This document shows, piece by piece, positions 43,020 through 55,044 of a stretch of DNA of 64,000 nt. Numbering within the stretch: the first letter of the stretch is position 1; each line of letters begins with the position of its first letter. Made by a program: the position numbers and the translations under genes. The notes under the pieces were generated by a model. The model ran no database searches. It saw only the letters and a list, made by a program, of their open reading frames with translations, and was not told the origin of the DNA. The DNA comes from Nelumbo lutea (lineage: Eukaryota; Streptophyta; Magnoliopsida; Proteales; Nelumbonaceae): contig JAKGHH010000005.1 of the NCBI GenBank assembly GCA_022828595.1, forward strand, positions 24,750,193 to 24,814,192, written 5' to 3'.

Positions 43020-43720
43020 AAATTCCCTTTTAAAAGCATGCAACTTCAATTCCAAGGAAATAACGTAAGGGTCTTAGATATTTCACTTCAAATAGAGTGG
43101 CTAAGAATTTCTTCAGTTTCTGTATTTCAGTCTCCCAATCTCCTATGATCACTGTGTCATCCACATACACAATTAAAGTTGCAATTTTCCCTTCACCTTT
43201 CTTCATAAACAATGTGTGGTCTGATTGGCATTGTTTGAACCCCATCTGGTGAACTGTTAAGTGGAACTTACTAAACCTAGCCCAAGGTGATTGCTTCAAC
43301 CCATATAAAGATTTTTTTTAACCTACACACCTTCTGGTCACTGCCTTTGGCACAAAAACCTGGAGGTTGAGTCATGTACACTTCCTCGTCTAAGTCACCA
43401 TTCAAGAAAACATTCTTAATGTCCAATTGGTGAAGTTCCCAGTCAAGATTTACTGCCAATGAGAGAAGAATCCTAATAGAGTTCATCTTGGCTACTGGAG
43501 CAAATGTCTCTGCATAGTCTACTCCATATACCTGTGTAAAACCTTTTACCACCAATCTGGCCTTGTACCTTTCAATAATTCCATCAGCCTTATGCTTCAC
43601 TATGAACACCCACTTGCGTCCCACTGGTTCCTTTCCCTTCAGGAAGATCCACCAACTCCCAAGTGCCATTTTTGTGCAATGCATCAATTTCTTCCTTCAT
43701 TGCATCTGGAGGTAATTGAG
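43020..43720 (-). pseudogene. Copia-13 reverse transcriptase
   Basis: Reads [53 protein letters not shown], then a frame break at about 43310 and SPWARFSKF, LIVYVDDTVIIGDWETEIQ and YFLGIEVA. YVDD is intact. Confidence 0.88.
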
Positions 43721-43799
43721 TCTAAGCCTAGGTGTGTTTATCCTCAACCCTACTCTCTCCTTGAGGAGAAACCAAGAAGAAAGGCTTACTCTCAAAGAA

Positions 43800-44400
43800 G
43801 GATACATCTATGGAGACATGGTACTTGCGTGAGGTGGGATCATAGCAACAATAACCCTTTTGAGATAAAGGGTAACCAAGGAAAACACAAGGAATAGCAT
43901 GAGGATCAAGTTTACCCCGAGTAGGGGCCTTGTTATGAACAAAACAACGACACCCAAAACACGCATTGGAATGGGGGACAACGAAGCTATAGGAAACAAA
44001 AGTTGGTGTGGGGCCTTATACTCTAGTAACCGAGATGGCATACGGTTGATGATGTATGTAGCACACAGAACAACATCCATTCAAAAGCGTTTTGGAACAT
44101 TCATATGGAGTAATAAACCATGAGCTACTTCGAAAAGGTGACGGTTTTCCTTTTAGCAACACCATTTTGCTGGGGTGTCCTAGCCCAAGAGCATTGATGA
44201 AATGATCCACATGAAGCAAAGAACTCCGTGAGATCACTATGAAAGTACTCTTTTCCATTGTCCGACTGGAAAATATGAATTTCAGTTTGGAATTGAGTGA
44301 AAACCATGCATTGAAAGTCTTTCACAATTTTTGGCACTTCATCTCTAGATCGCATAGGGTAAACCCAAGTATATCTATAGTAGTCATCAATCAAAGTAAT
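43800..44400 (-). pseudogene. Copia-13 integrase core
   Basis: Reads MIDDYYRYTWVYPMRSRDEV, FQSDNGKEYFHSDLTEF, CSWARTPQQNGVAKRK (frame break), then VVLCATYIINRMPSRLLEYKAPH and a C-terminal part with several shifts. Confidence 0.86.
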
Positions 44401-44727
44401 TGTAGAGAAGATGGGCCGAATGGCCCATAGACTGTCATTTCATGTTATGTTATGTTTCTCTCTGTTGTGGGCCTTATTCTGGGCCCATACTCTGTAATAT
44501 TCTATTTTTTGTATTTTCCTGCTCACTCAAGGGCCTCTCTGTAATTTGTCAAAGATTAACTTATTAATAAGATGTTTAGAGTGTTAGAGAGAGGTTATGT
44601 TCGAACCTCTTACTCTCTAACACTCATTGCCTCCAGCTCTCTCTTCTCTTCCTCTCTTGTTTGTTCATTTTCTGGTTTGCATCTAATCTCAAACAGTTCC
44701 ATACATCAAGTGGGCTGTTTCTCAACT
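44401..44727 (+). repeat. Copia-14 5' LTR
   Basis: 327 bp. The primer site TGGTATCAGAGCGGG follows without a gap, which fixes the end as ...CAACT. Confidence 0.92.
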
Positions 44728-45578
44728 TGGTATCAGAGCGGGCCATTGCTTGGCGTGTCCCTCATGTGGTTCTAGTTCAGCCAACTACATGAGGAGGTTC
44801 TAGGGCTGAAAGTTTACAGTCATCCGCCTGGTTCTTGGAGGTCATTGGAGGGTGCCCAAGTTTCTATACACTTGGAGAAGGGTTCGGTGACCAGGAAGAA
44901 TCAGAGAGCAAGTTGTTTGGCCTGATTTGAAATCAGAGAAAAGGACTTTCGAAGTTATCTCAGAGAACAAGTGTTCGGCCTGGTTTATAGTTCAAACCAG
45001 AGACTCTCTTGCTGTAAGTCTTTTCTCAGTCCTTTGCTGAGTTATTTTTTGTTGTTTGGGAGGACTATTAAAGCATTCAAAGCCCACATACATTCGGCCC
45101 ACTGTTGCTGGACTGTTTTTCTGGGTTGTTTTGGAAGTGCTATTCGGCTGATTATTGGACTGCCGATCTGCTGAAATTGATCTAAAACTAAGTGGCACTA
45201 GTCTCATCTTCATCCCAGCCTCTTCTTGGACCTATACTGAACACCTTGAAGTGGTTTCTTCTAGTTAACAGTAGGCTGTTAACTACTGCACACTGAGTGT
45301 TCGACGAAAGGTCTCTTAAGGACTGTGGCCCTATTTTCTTCTCTTTGGGACAACGGCTGTTGAGAACCTGAAATACCTTGTGATTAGACGTTTGTTGGGT
45401 GTCCTTTAAAGGGTGAAACAGTAAAGAAAAAACTACCACCGTACTGGACTGTCACAGTTATCAAGTCTGAACTGATTCTGTGAGCTAGTTGTTGTTGCCT
45501 ATTCAGCTCAAACTAAACTCATCAAGACCCCAGTACCTTGAGAAACCTATTAAAAATCCTAATTGGAGCCTTTACATC

Positions 45579-48047
45579 ATGGATTTCTCAAGCCTTTAAA
45601 ACAAGAATGCTGCTGAATATGGACAGATTTTGGGAACCCCAACTGATTCTATGCTGGCTGTAACTACAGTTAAGCTTGATGGGACCAACTACTTGGCTTG
45701 GTCACAATCAGTGAAAATCCACATTTGTAGCAAAGGAAAATGGGGTTTTATTTCTGGAAGCAAGAAAGCTCCTCCAGAGGATGATCCATCTTATGAGAGA
45801 TGGGTACAAGAAAACTACACAGTGATTGGGTGGCTCGTGAACTCAATGCAGCCACAGATTAGTCAGCATTATCTGTGGATGAACTCGGCTAAAGAAATCT
45901 GGGATAGTGTTGCAGAAACTTACTCCCAGAAGTTGAATGTTGCCAGAGCTTACAAACTGAGAAGTGATGTGAAGAATTTAAGACAGGGGGAGAAGTCACT
46001 TGCAGCATACTTCTCAGCCCTAAAATCTATATGGCAAGAGATTGATATGATAGAGGCCGTGACATGGGATACCCCTAAGGATGCTGAAACATAAAGGAAA
46101 TTGGTTGAAAGGAATAGGGTCTTTGAGTTCTTGACAGGGCTGAATTCTGAATATGACATTACAAAGCAAAACATCTTGTCCAAGGAAGATGTTTCATTGT
46201 CTCAAGCATATGCTTTGGTCAGCAGTGAAGAAAGCAGGAGGCAAGTGCAGGTTCAAGGGGTCAGTATCAATGATCATTTTGCAAATATGGGAATCAAACC
46301 CAAAGGGGTTACAGGAGCCCCCAGTGGCACAGGAAAGAAGGAGGTGGTGTGTGAATATTGCAAGAAGCCGAAACACACTAAGGACAAGTGCTGGAAATAG
46401 CATCCCAGTCTTGTCCCTATTCGATTCCAGAAGAAGAATGACAGTAGAAAGACAGGAAGTGCACATACAGCCACAAGTAAAGATACAGAGTTTGAGTCTG
46501 CAAGTGCACAATTGGAAGCCATGAAAGCTGATTATGAGAAGTTTGGAAGGATGATCAGCCAGCTTGAAGGGGTAACTTCATCATCCAACCCTTCTGGAAG
46601 TCCAGCCACCTTTGCATTTGCTCACTCAGGTATAAGGGCTTCTGCTAACCATGCATCTACCTCAGGTAATCCCAAGACCCCTTGGATCATTGACTCAGGT
46701 GCTTCTGATCACATGACCAACCTTTCCACTTTGTTTGTGTCATATGATTTGCTTCCTGGTCGTGACAAAATCACCTTAGCTGATGGTTCTCTTGCCCCCA
46801 TTTCTGGCAAGGGAACTGTCAAGCCTACAGGCTCTTTACTTTTATCTTCCACTCTTCATGTACCTAAATTAAATACCAACTTGTTATCTGTAAGTAGCTT
46901 GACCAAGTCATTGAATTGTTGTGTAACCTTTTTCCCTTCTCACTGTGTGTTTCAGGACCTGAAGTCTCGGAAGGTGATTGGGAGTGGCCATGAAGCGAAT
47001 GGAATATACTTGCTCGACACCCCTGGCCAATGCTTTGATCATCCCAAGAATGTTGCTTTTGGTTCTACTTCTTCAGAGCCAGTCAGTCAAATTATGTTGA
47101 GTCATTGTCGGTTGGGTCATTTACCTTTTTCTGCTTTAAGTCATTTGCTTCCCAAACTGTTTAAGGGAGTTAGTGTGTCCAGTCTCAATTGTGAGTCATG
47201 TCAGTTGTCAAAGCATTGTCGAAAAAATTACCCTGTGAGCAATAAAAGGTCCTCTTTTCTTTTTCATATTGTACACTCTGATGTGTGGGGGCCTTACCAC
47301 TTATCCTCTATGGGGGGCTACAAATACTTTATCCTGTTCATTGATGACTTTTCTAGATTCACTTGGATATACTTAATGAAATCCCGAGACGAAATCCCGA
47401 GACTTGTGAGGCAATTTCATGAGCTTGTTTTGACTCAATTTGGTACCAGAATTAAGGTTTTCAGATCTGACAATGCAAAAGAGTATTTTGAGAAGAGCTT
47501 ATCCTTGTATCTCTCTGACATGGGGGTTATTCACCAAAGCTCCTGTGTTAGAACCCCTGAACAAAATGGAGTTGCTGAGAGAAAAAATAGACATATTGTT
47601 GAAGTTGCAAGGAGCCTTTTATTTGCCTCACATGTTCCCACAAGATTTTGGGGTGATGCTGTACTTACTGCTACCTATCTCATAAACCGTATGCCATCCA
47701 GGGTTTTAGGGTTTAAATCCCCCTTCAGTCTTCTTCATCCAGATAAGGATCTCTTCCCAATTCCTCTTCGTGTGTTTGGTTGTACCTGTTATGTTCACAT
47801 TCCAAGTGTGCAGAGACACAAGTTTGAACCAAAAGCCCACAAATGCATATTCCTCGGTTACTCCCCCACACAAAAGGGTTATTGTTGTTTTGATCCAAAG
47901 ACTGGCACCAGACATGTCTCTATGGATGTTACCTTTGATGAACTTTCTCCTTTTTATGGTTCCTCTCAGGAAGGACATTGTCAACAGGGGGAGAGTCTGA
48001 CACAAGTTTTTGCTCTTCCCCTTTCCTGTCCCAGTTCAGTCTCTTGA
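45579..48047 (+). pseudogene. Copia-14 gag, protease and integrase in one frame with three stops
   Basis: One frame runs from ATG 45579 (MDFSSL) to 48047, broken only by TAA at 45597, TAA at 46092 and TAG at 46398. It shows VKLDGTNYLAWSQ, SMQPQISQHYLWMNSAKEIW, a zinc knuckle CEYCKKPKHTKDKC, the protease signature WIIDSGASDHMT (about 46685), GAG-pre-integrase (CRLGHLPFSALSHLL, CESCQLSKHC), the integrase core strands FILFIDDFSRFTWIYL and VFRSDNAKEYF, TPEQNGVAERKNRHIVEVAR, and RVFGCTCYVHIPS. All integrase catalytic positions look intact. From 46512 it is open for 511 codons. The frame ends at 48045 in the linker to RT through a frameshift. Confidence 0.92.
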
Positions 48048-49960
48048 CAAATCTGTATCCTCACAAAATGAATCAAAGGAGGATCAGCCACTTCATTCCT
48101 CTTGTCCTAGTGCTCCTATTTCTTTACCTCCTCGTCCTACCCATAATCCCAAAGTGTATCAAAGGCAGAGATCCAGGAATGAGCAAGTGGTTTCCCTTAC
48201 AACAGATGAGGCTCATACCCTCCCAATCACAGATGAGGTAACAGGTATTGCTTCAGCTCCCTTGGAATCCCCCTTCCCAGATCTTGATGTCCCCATTGTT
48301 GTTAGGAAAGGAAAGCGGAAGTGTACTGCACACTACATTTCCAAACACCTTTCTTATGACTTACTTTCCCCTTCATATTGTGCCTACCTCTCTTCAGTTG
48401 CTTCTAACCCCATTCCTAGTGTCTGTATCAGAAGCTCTTGGGATTCCAGAATGGAGAGATGCCATGCAGGCTGAAATGGATGCTCTACATGAAAATGGTA
48501 CTTGGGAGGTGGTGGATTTGCTTGAAGGGAAGGATCCAGTTGGATGCAAGTGGGTTTTTACCATTAAATACAGGGCAGATGGGACTATTGAGAGGTACAA
48601 GGCCAGACTTGTTGCAAAGGGCTACACACAGACAGTATGGGATTGACTATCTGGAGACTTTTGCCCCTGTTGCTAAGATGACATCTGTGAGGGTTCTTTT
48701 ATCTCTGGCAGCTCACTTTGATTGGCCTCTCTATCAGTTAGATGTAAAGAATGCATTTCTGAATGGTGACTTACGTGAGGAGGTCTAACATGTGTCTTCC
48801 TCCAGGAATGTATGGGAAAGATATGCACGGAAAGGTATGTAAACTGAAAGAAATCTCTTTATGACCTCAAACAATCTCCTAGAGCCTGGTTTGAGAGATT
48901 TAGAGCTGCACTTGTTAAATTCGGCTATGTTCAGACACAGTCAGATCATACTCTTTTTGTGAAGAAAAGTGGGTCTCTAGCAGTGTATCTCATTGTGTAT
49001 GTTGATGACATTATAGTGACTGGTGATGATGCCTCTGGCATTCTGGGCCTTAAGTCTTTCCTCTGTACAGAATTTGAGATTAAGGATCTGGGGGAGTTGA
49101 GATATTTCCTTGGCATAGAAGTTGCCAGATCCAGGGATGGGATTCTTATTTCCCAGAGGAAATATGTCCTTGATTTGTTGTCTGAAACTGGAAAATTGGG
49201 TGCAAGACCAGCTGCAACTCCTATTGATATGAGTCACAAACTTTCAGCTTCGATGGAACTTTGTTGGAAGACAAAGGGGTCTTTCAGAGACTTCTTGGGA
49301 AGCTTTGTACCTGTGCATGACTAGGCTAGATATCGCGTATACTGTCAGTTGCATTAGCCAGTTCATGCATGCTCCTAGAGAATACCCATATGGCAGCAGC
49401 AGAACGGATTTTGTGCTATCTGAAAGGCTCTCCAGGAAAAGGAATTCTATTTGCCAAACATGGTCATCTGAAACTTGAAGCCTATACTGATGCTAATTGG
49501 GTCTGGAAATATTGATGATAGAAGATCTACTTCAGGGTATTGCAGTCTGGTGGCTGGTAATGTTGTCTCTTGGAGGAGTAAGAAACAAACGGTTGTGGCT
49601 CGATCCTCCGCAGAAGCAGAATATAGAGCCATGGCACATGGAGTCTCAGAATTATTGTGGCTAAGGTCCTTAATGGAAGAACTTGGGGTAGATCATGACA
49701 AACCCATGATGTTGTACTGTGATAATCAGGCTGCCATCAACATTGCTAACAACCCGGTACAACATGATAGAACCAAACATATTGAGGTTGATAGACACTT
49801 TATTGGTGAAAGAGTCTCCTCCGGTGAAGTGTGTCTTCCATTCATTACTTCTGAAGGACAACTGGCAGATTTTCTCACCAAGGGCATTTCCAAGGCAAGG
49901 CTTCAACATGACACTGGCAAGCTGGGCATGATTAACATCTATGCTCAGCTTGAGGAGGAG
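48010..49960 (+). pseudogene. Copia-14 reverse transcriptase and RNase H
   Basis: The linker ([17 protein letters not shown]), [77 protein letters not shown] and YFLGIEVARSRDG lie in several frames, with shifts near 48030, 48415, 48640, 48788, 48860 and 49270. YVDD is intact. RNase H is open from 49475 apart from its first strand: SSAEAEYRAMAHG, LYCDNQAAINIA, HFIGERVSSGEV and MINIYAQL. A single-base-level repair history cannot be judged from one copy. Confidence 0.9.
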
Positions 49961-50287
49961 TGTAGAGAAGATGGGCCGAATGGCCCATAGACTGTCTTTT
50001 CATGTTATGTTATGTTTCTGTCTGTTGTTGGCGTTATTCTGGGCCCATTCTCTGTAATATTCTGCTTTTTGTATTTTCCTGCTCTCTCAAGGGCCTCTCT
50101 GTAATTTGTCAAAGATTAACTTATTAATAAGATGTTTAGAGTGTTAGAGAGGTTATGTTCGAACCTCTTACTCTCTAACACTCATTTGCCGCCAGCTCTC
50201 TCTTCTCTTCCTCTCTTGTTTGTTCATTTTCTGGTTTTGCATCTAATCTCAAATAGTTCCATACATCAAGTGGGCTGTTTTTCAACT
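49961..50287 (+). repeat. Copia-14 3' LTR
   Basis: 327 bp, TGTAGAGAAG...TTCAACT, followed by GTAAT (50288-50292). Confidence 0.92.
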
Positions 50288-50292
50288 GTAAT

Positions 50293-50535
50293 GAAAGGTA
50301 CTTATGTCCAACCTTAGTAGGTAGAGTAATAGGGTCCCAAACATCAGAATAGACAATATGAAACAGAAATTCAGATCTTTTATTTCTTAAAGAAAAGGAA
50401 CTTCTACAATGTTTGCTCAATTGACAATGTTTGACACTACAACCTTACTAACTGACAAAGACTTAAATACTTTTGAAAAACATAACTTTTAATGACTCAA
50501 AAGAAAAGATGACCAAGACGACTGTAAGTAGGCTT
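50293..50535 (-). pseudogene. Copia-13 GAG-pre-integrase, right of the Copia-14 insertion
   Basis: On the minus strand HLSFESLKVMFF-like residues are followed by SKHCRSSFSLRNKRSEF and HIVYSDVWDPITLP, leading into the integrase start that resumes at 44395. The piece ends at the assembly gap. Confidence 0.8.
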
Positions 50536-50635
50536 NNNNNNNNNNNNNNNNNNNNNNNNNNNNNNNNNNNNNNNNNNNNNNNNNNNNNNNNNNNNNNNNN
50601 NNNNNNNNNNNNNNNNNNNNNNNNNNNNNNNNNNN
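50536..50635. other. Assembly gap (100 N)
   Basis: Exactly 100 N, a conventional size for a gap of unknown length. The sequence changes from copia (left) to Ty3/gypsy (right), so gag, LTR and target duplication of Copia-13 may lie in the missing part. Confidence 0.99.
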
Positions 50636-50859
50636 CCAGCTCGAGTCTCACAAATGCTATGACACCGCCCTTAAAGGAAAAGCCAAGGTGGCCGATGACC
50701 TCGAGCTGGAGTGACATATGGAGCCAGAGCGAGGAGCTAAGGCTGTGCCCACAAAGAGAAGTTTCCATCCAGCCTTGATTGATGACCCAACCCGAACACT
50801 TCAGATTGATGCTATTCCATTGAGGAGCCTCTGTGATCTAAAGTCTGGTTATGGCTTTC

Positions 50860-52230
50860 TACTGCAATTTAGATGTTTTCGCATGTCACGCGGAATCGCC
50901 CGACATAGACCCTGGCATTTACTAACTCATTAAGCTTAATACTACTCCCTGTAGTAGGCATGTAGACAAAAGAAACCGCTACCTAGCCCAGGAGCAGCAT
51001 GCAGGGCAGTTGACGAGGAGCGGTCAGGAAGCTCCTTGTAGGTCGATTTTATCAGGGAAGTCCATTTACGCGAGATAGGTGGCCAACCCCGTTTTTGGTG
51101 AAAAAGGCTAACGGTAAATGGGGCGATTGGTGCGCATGTGATCGACTACAGTGATCCTGAACCGAGGCCTGCCCAAAGGACTGCTTCCCACTTCCAAGGA
51201 TTCGACCGTCTATGGATGCGACCTCGAGGCAATGAGTTTCTGAGTTTTCTAGATGCTTACTCGGTCTACAAACTAGATCAGGATTGACCCCGACAGATGA
51301 AGAAAAGAACTAGCCTTCATAACCGAGCTTGGCCTCTATACTGCTACACGGTCATGCCCTTTGGGCTAAAACATGACGACAACCTTTCAAAGACTTATAA
51401 ACAAATTGTTTGATCCATTATTGGCCAAAAAGTAGAGTGTTATGTAGACGACATGTCGTCAAAACTAGTTTTCATGTGACTTTAATACAAGACTTGCATT
51501 TAATTTTGAAATTCTGCATAGATTTTAATATGAAGTTTAACCTGAAAAAGTGTCTTTGGTGTCAACTCGGGTAAATTCCTGGGATACATTGTTAACCAGC
51601 ACGGCATTGAAGCCAATCTGGATAAAGTAAAGGCCATCTTAGACATGAGACCACCCCGAAAAATGAAGGAGGTTCAGAGGCTGAATGGCCGAATAGCCGC
51701 TCTGAGCCGCTTCATGTCCAAGTCAGTAGACCTTGCCTACCTTTCTTTAAGGCAATTAAAAGCAAAGGGTTTGAATGGACCCCAGATTGTTAGCTCGTGT
51801 TTGACGAGCTCAAAAAGTACCTCGCTAGCATACCAATCTTAACCCAGCCCAAAGAGGGCGATGTTTTAGAGTTGTACTCTCGACAAGTGATGAAGAGGTC
51901 AGCTCGATACTAATAAAGAGGTAGATCGGGTCCAATGACCTATCTACTATGTTAGTAAGGATCTGTAGGGAGCAGAGACAAGTTATCTAGAGATAGAAAA
52001 GTTTGGCTACGCACTAGTTATTGCAGCCCGAAAGCTCCGGCCGTACTTCCAAGCTCATACTGTTATCGTCCTCACCAACAAACCTCTGAGGCAAGTTCTA
52101 CTCAAGCCCGAGGTCTTTGGTCGATTGACGATGTGGGCCATGGCGCTCAGCGAGTACGACCTCTAATACAAGTCGCGAACTGCTATTAAGGCCCAAGCCT
52201 TAGCAGACTTCATCGCGGAGTGCACTTTCA
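50860..52230 (+). pseudogene. Ty3-15 reverse transcriptase and RNase H
   Basis: In broken frames: RYLAQEQHAGQL-like finger region, the KDCFPLPRI strand at about 51179-51210, CYTVMPFGLK at about 51344-51371, the active site CYVDDMSSK at about 51439-51465, GYIVNQHGIEAN at about 51580-51615, then EVQRLNGRIAALSRFMSKS at 51669-51725. RNase H shows NKPLRQVLLKPEVFGRLTMW at about 52078-52137 and KAQALADFIAE at 52190-52222. YVDD is intact, but stops and shifts occur throughout. Confidence 0.85.
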
Positions 52231-53294
52231 GCTTCAAAGTCCTTAGGCCGGTTGAGCACGAGGCCCCCAGTTTGGGCGATCTCAGAGCTCCCAAGCTGGT
52301 TGAGTCCGAGCACTGTGAGTAGCAACTAGTGCGGCATCTCTCCTAGTTAGGCCAAGCACGAACATGGTGGAGAGGATGTCAAGGTTGAGGGGAAGACAGT
52401 ACTCGTAAAACAGAGAAATATTCCCAACTACGTTTTGGATGGAGTTGGGGTGAAGCTATCAATCATGACGTTGAAATGATTCAAAGCCTCCACTATCAGA
52501 GGATGCAGAGGAAGACGTAGGCTAGCCACAAACTGTTCCTGAAAAATAACTATCTTGTTGGACCATGCTCCCAGGGAAAGTTACCAGAAGGGAGACTGTA
52601 GATGAGGTTCCGAGAAGGTTAAAATGAAGAACTAAAGACCTAAGTCTCTCCATCGACATGGAGGAGGGACCAAAGCGGTCGGGCTCCCTGCCCCAAGAAG
52701 TGGAAGCCATCTCACCGGAGGCCTCCCAAGCCTCCAGGGCCTGCCCCCAAGATCCCCCTGAGCTCGAGGGAGTGTCATCCTAGTTACCGTCTCGGGAATA
52801 GACGTGGTACGGATATCCAAACATATTGACAATATGATAAGACTCGCCAGAAAAGAAGAGACGGTGTTAACGAGAGAAGAGCTCAGGCAGCTAGATGGAT
52901 ACGCGACCTTAGAATCCGAAGACAAGGCAAGTTAGCATAAAAGAAAATGAGGCCTGGGGCCCTCCTATTTATAGCCATTGTGCCCTCAAACCAACAACTC
53001 GGATTGAGACAGATCTGACGATTCATAGTCAAGCTGACCGCACATCTTCTAAAACCGAAATGTGACTAGCTACACATCTCCCATGATTGAGGTAATGACG
53101 GTTGCACGACTTCCGGAGTTAAGAGCCGCTTTGGTGCATTTCTCGACATTCAAAAGGTCAGAAATCCCTTGACTTCTGCATGCACATTTAATGTGAGTAG
53201 TCAATCAAGTTTGAACTTCGATCAAATCCACCCGTCACACTTCATGAACTCCTCACGCTAAGGTAGCACCCTTAGCTCGAGGAGTGGGGGCAAT
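52231..53294 (+). other. Region between Ty3-15 RNase H and LTR
   Basis: No integrase motif is visible. Both strands have short open stretches around 52520-52925, one on the minus strand of 97 codons, but I recognise none of them. The end GGAGTGGGGGCAA (53281-53292) looks like a polypurine tract. Confidence 0.5.
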
Positions 53295-53980
53295 TGATGG
53301 AAGGTGATTTGACCCGACCCCTTGAGACAATGACACGTGGACACCACTCAGCACGAGTAACAGCTCAGCACCACAGCCTGACTGCGACTAAGTAACGAGC
53401 CCGCAGGACAGCTCGCTACGTCATAGTTCGCTATAGGGGGAGCTCGCTATAGCGCGAGCTCAAGGACCCCCGATGTAGTAAAAGGGAATACTCCAAGACA
53501 AGTCTATCCCAGCTCACGAGCTAGGGTAACCAGCTCGCTTCAATACTTAGGCAGAAAAACTGCCCCAAAGGCAACATTAAGAGGAATCATCTCGAAGTAC
53601 CCCTAGGAGATCGCTACAAGGTAGCTTGCGACTGAGAGACGCGATGTTTTCAGGAAGCTTCTATCTGACAAGACTGTACCCATCAGACTATGCAATGTCT
53701 CCTGGTTGACGATGCAGTCCCTGCCAATTCGACAGACTGCACCCACATCCCTCGACGGATGGTGGCATGCATGTCCTCCCGGGACGTGTCACTCATCCGA
53801 TTGGGTAGTACCCTACAATGGTTACCTGCACAGCCTTGGCAGATAACGAATACAACAGAGGCCCAGTGGTGGTTACGTAGAGTAGTAGCACGACAATGCT
53901 GAAGAAGAGATCAAGAATCCCATTGGAATTCGACGCAGAGGTGGCGAATCATATCTCTGCATCTCTCTGCGATCGTGTCA
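53295..53980 (+). repeat. Probable Ty3-15 3' LTR
   Basis: Begins TGATGGAAGGTGATTTGACC directly after a polypurine-like tract and may end at GATCGTGTCA. No second copy is in the window and no target duplication can be tested, so the right end is a guess. Confidence 0.45.
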
Positions 53981-54545
53981 AATGATAGTACAGCTCACGG
54001 CTCTGGCTGCAGAGTGAGATGGTGTACTGGATCTCCGATGCGGATTCGAAGGTCCAAGTATCAGAAGATGTGGTGTCTGATGTGTGAGTGCACCGAGACG
54101 ATGTGGTAAAATAGGTATTTTAAAAAGATGATCATCTCTTTTACTTGTTCCGTTTTGGTCATTGTGGAATACTAAAAGATGCTAGGTCATGGAGACAGCA
54201 TCATCAATGCCCAAAGAACACAAGGTCAGGAGGGTGAGGCTGGATTGCAAGGTTAGAGAGAAAACCACAAGACCAAATACTATGTGAGGCCGAGGTCCGA
54301 GGTTTGAGGAGCTACAAGGCAGAGATGTTAGAACCATCATATGAGGAGCCATAGAGGTACCTATTCAAAAAGATTAATGAGATAGTGAGGTTGCAAATCC
54401 CATAGGGCTACAAGGTCATAAATCTCACAAGGCTGCATGGCATTCATCCTACAAGGCTTTGAAGTCGTGGATCCTATAGGGTTGAAAATGACAAACTCAA
54501 CCTCCTTATGAGGGAAAACACAACAAATAATACTATTGTCAACCC
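53981..54545. other. Non-coding stretch without recognisable features
   Basis: Contains loosely repeated phrases such as CTACAAGGTCATAAATCTCACAAGG and CTACAAGGCTTTGAAGTCGTGG. No gene or element is supported. Confidence 0.5.
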
Positions 54546-54549
54546 ATTT

Positions 54550-55044
54550 TAGGGTCATTTAGTAAGACACCCCTTATATTTTAACCGATCAAGTCTGATC
54601 CAGTCCAATGTGAGTCCATTATAAATAAATCAGGTCCAATCCAATCTAATGAATATTTTGGTCCAATCTGGTCCAGTCCAATGTGAGTCCATTATATATA
54701 AATCAGGTCCAATCCAATCTAATGAATATTTTGGATCATTTTGGACTGGTCCAATTAATGTCTGGGCCATTTAATAACCTGTTCAAATTTGTTTTAATTA
54801 TCCAAATTTGCTCAATTTACACTTATATTCTTATCTTTTATCAATGGATCAGATATTGGCTCAATCCAACCCAATCTAATATAAATTCATTATGGATGGA
54901 CCATGTCCAACCCATTCCAATAAATACTTTGGACCATTAAATCTTGACTGATCTAATTCATATATGTTATTGGTCTATCCAATCCATCCAAATTGATTTT
55001 GGTTTGGATGGGTCCAATCCAAAACTGGTCCATTGACGCCCCTA
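54550..55044. repeat. Degenerate repeat rich in GGTCCAATCCAATC, possible non-autonomous element
   Basis: A phrase around GTCCAATCCAATCTAATG recurs many times. About 70 bp at 54600-54667 is repeated almost exactly at 54671-54739. The right end ACGCCCC followed by TA resembles the CCACCCC-TA end of the element at 31123-31702. The left end is uncertain. Confidence 0.45.

Larger units (their letters stand above)
44401..50287 (+). mobile_element. Copia-14: complete copia element nested in Copia-13
   Basis: Two 327-bp LTRs (44401-44727 and 49961-50287) with a perfect GTAAT target duplication (44396-44400 and 50288-50292). The LTRs start TGTAGAGAAGATGGG and end TCAACT, so they carry TG...CT ends. 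The primer site TGGTATCAGAGCGGG begins at 44728 and the polypurine tract CTTGAGGAGGAG precedes 49961. I count about a dozen differences between the LTRs. It is the best preserved member of the Copia-6 family here, but has in-frame stops in gag and several frameshifts in RT. Confidence 0.94.
42190..50535 (-). mobile_element. Copia-13: minus-strand copia split by Copia-14 (parts 42190-44400 and 50288-50535)
   Basis: A 3' LTR (about 42190-42439, starting TGTTGAAATAG on the minus strand; left end uncertain) and the polypurine tract ACTTGTGGGGGAGTG lead to RNase H, RT and integrase up to 44400. The integrase reading continues across the Copia-14 insertion into GAG-pre-integrase at 50293-50535, then the assembly gap. 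It is the same lineage as Copia-7. Confidence 0.87.
50636..53980 (+). mobile_element. Ty3-15: decayed Ty3/gypsy element, RT to probable 3' LTR
   Basis: Starts at the gap in a gag-pol linker and contains RT, RNase H and a probable LTR at 53295-53980. Between RNase H and the LTR (52230-53290) I find no integrase motifs, so the integrase is deleted or beyond recognition. The domain order RT then RNase H and the residues NGRIAALSRFMSKS are typical of plant gypsy elements. Confidence 0.75.
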
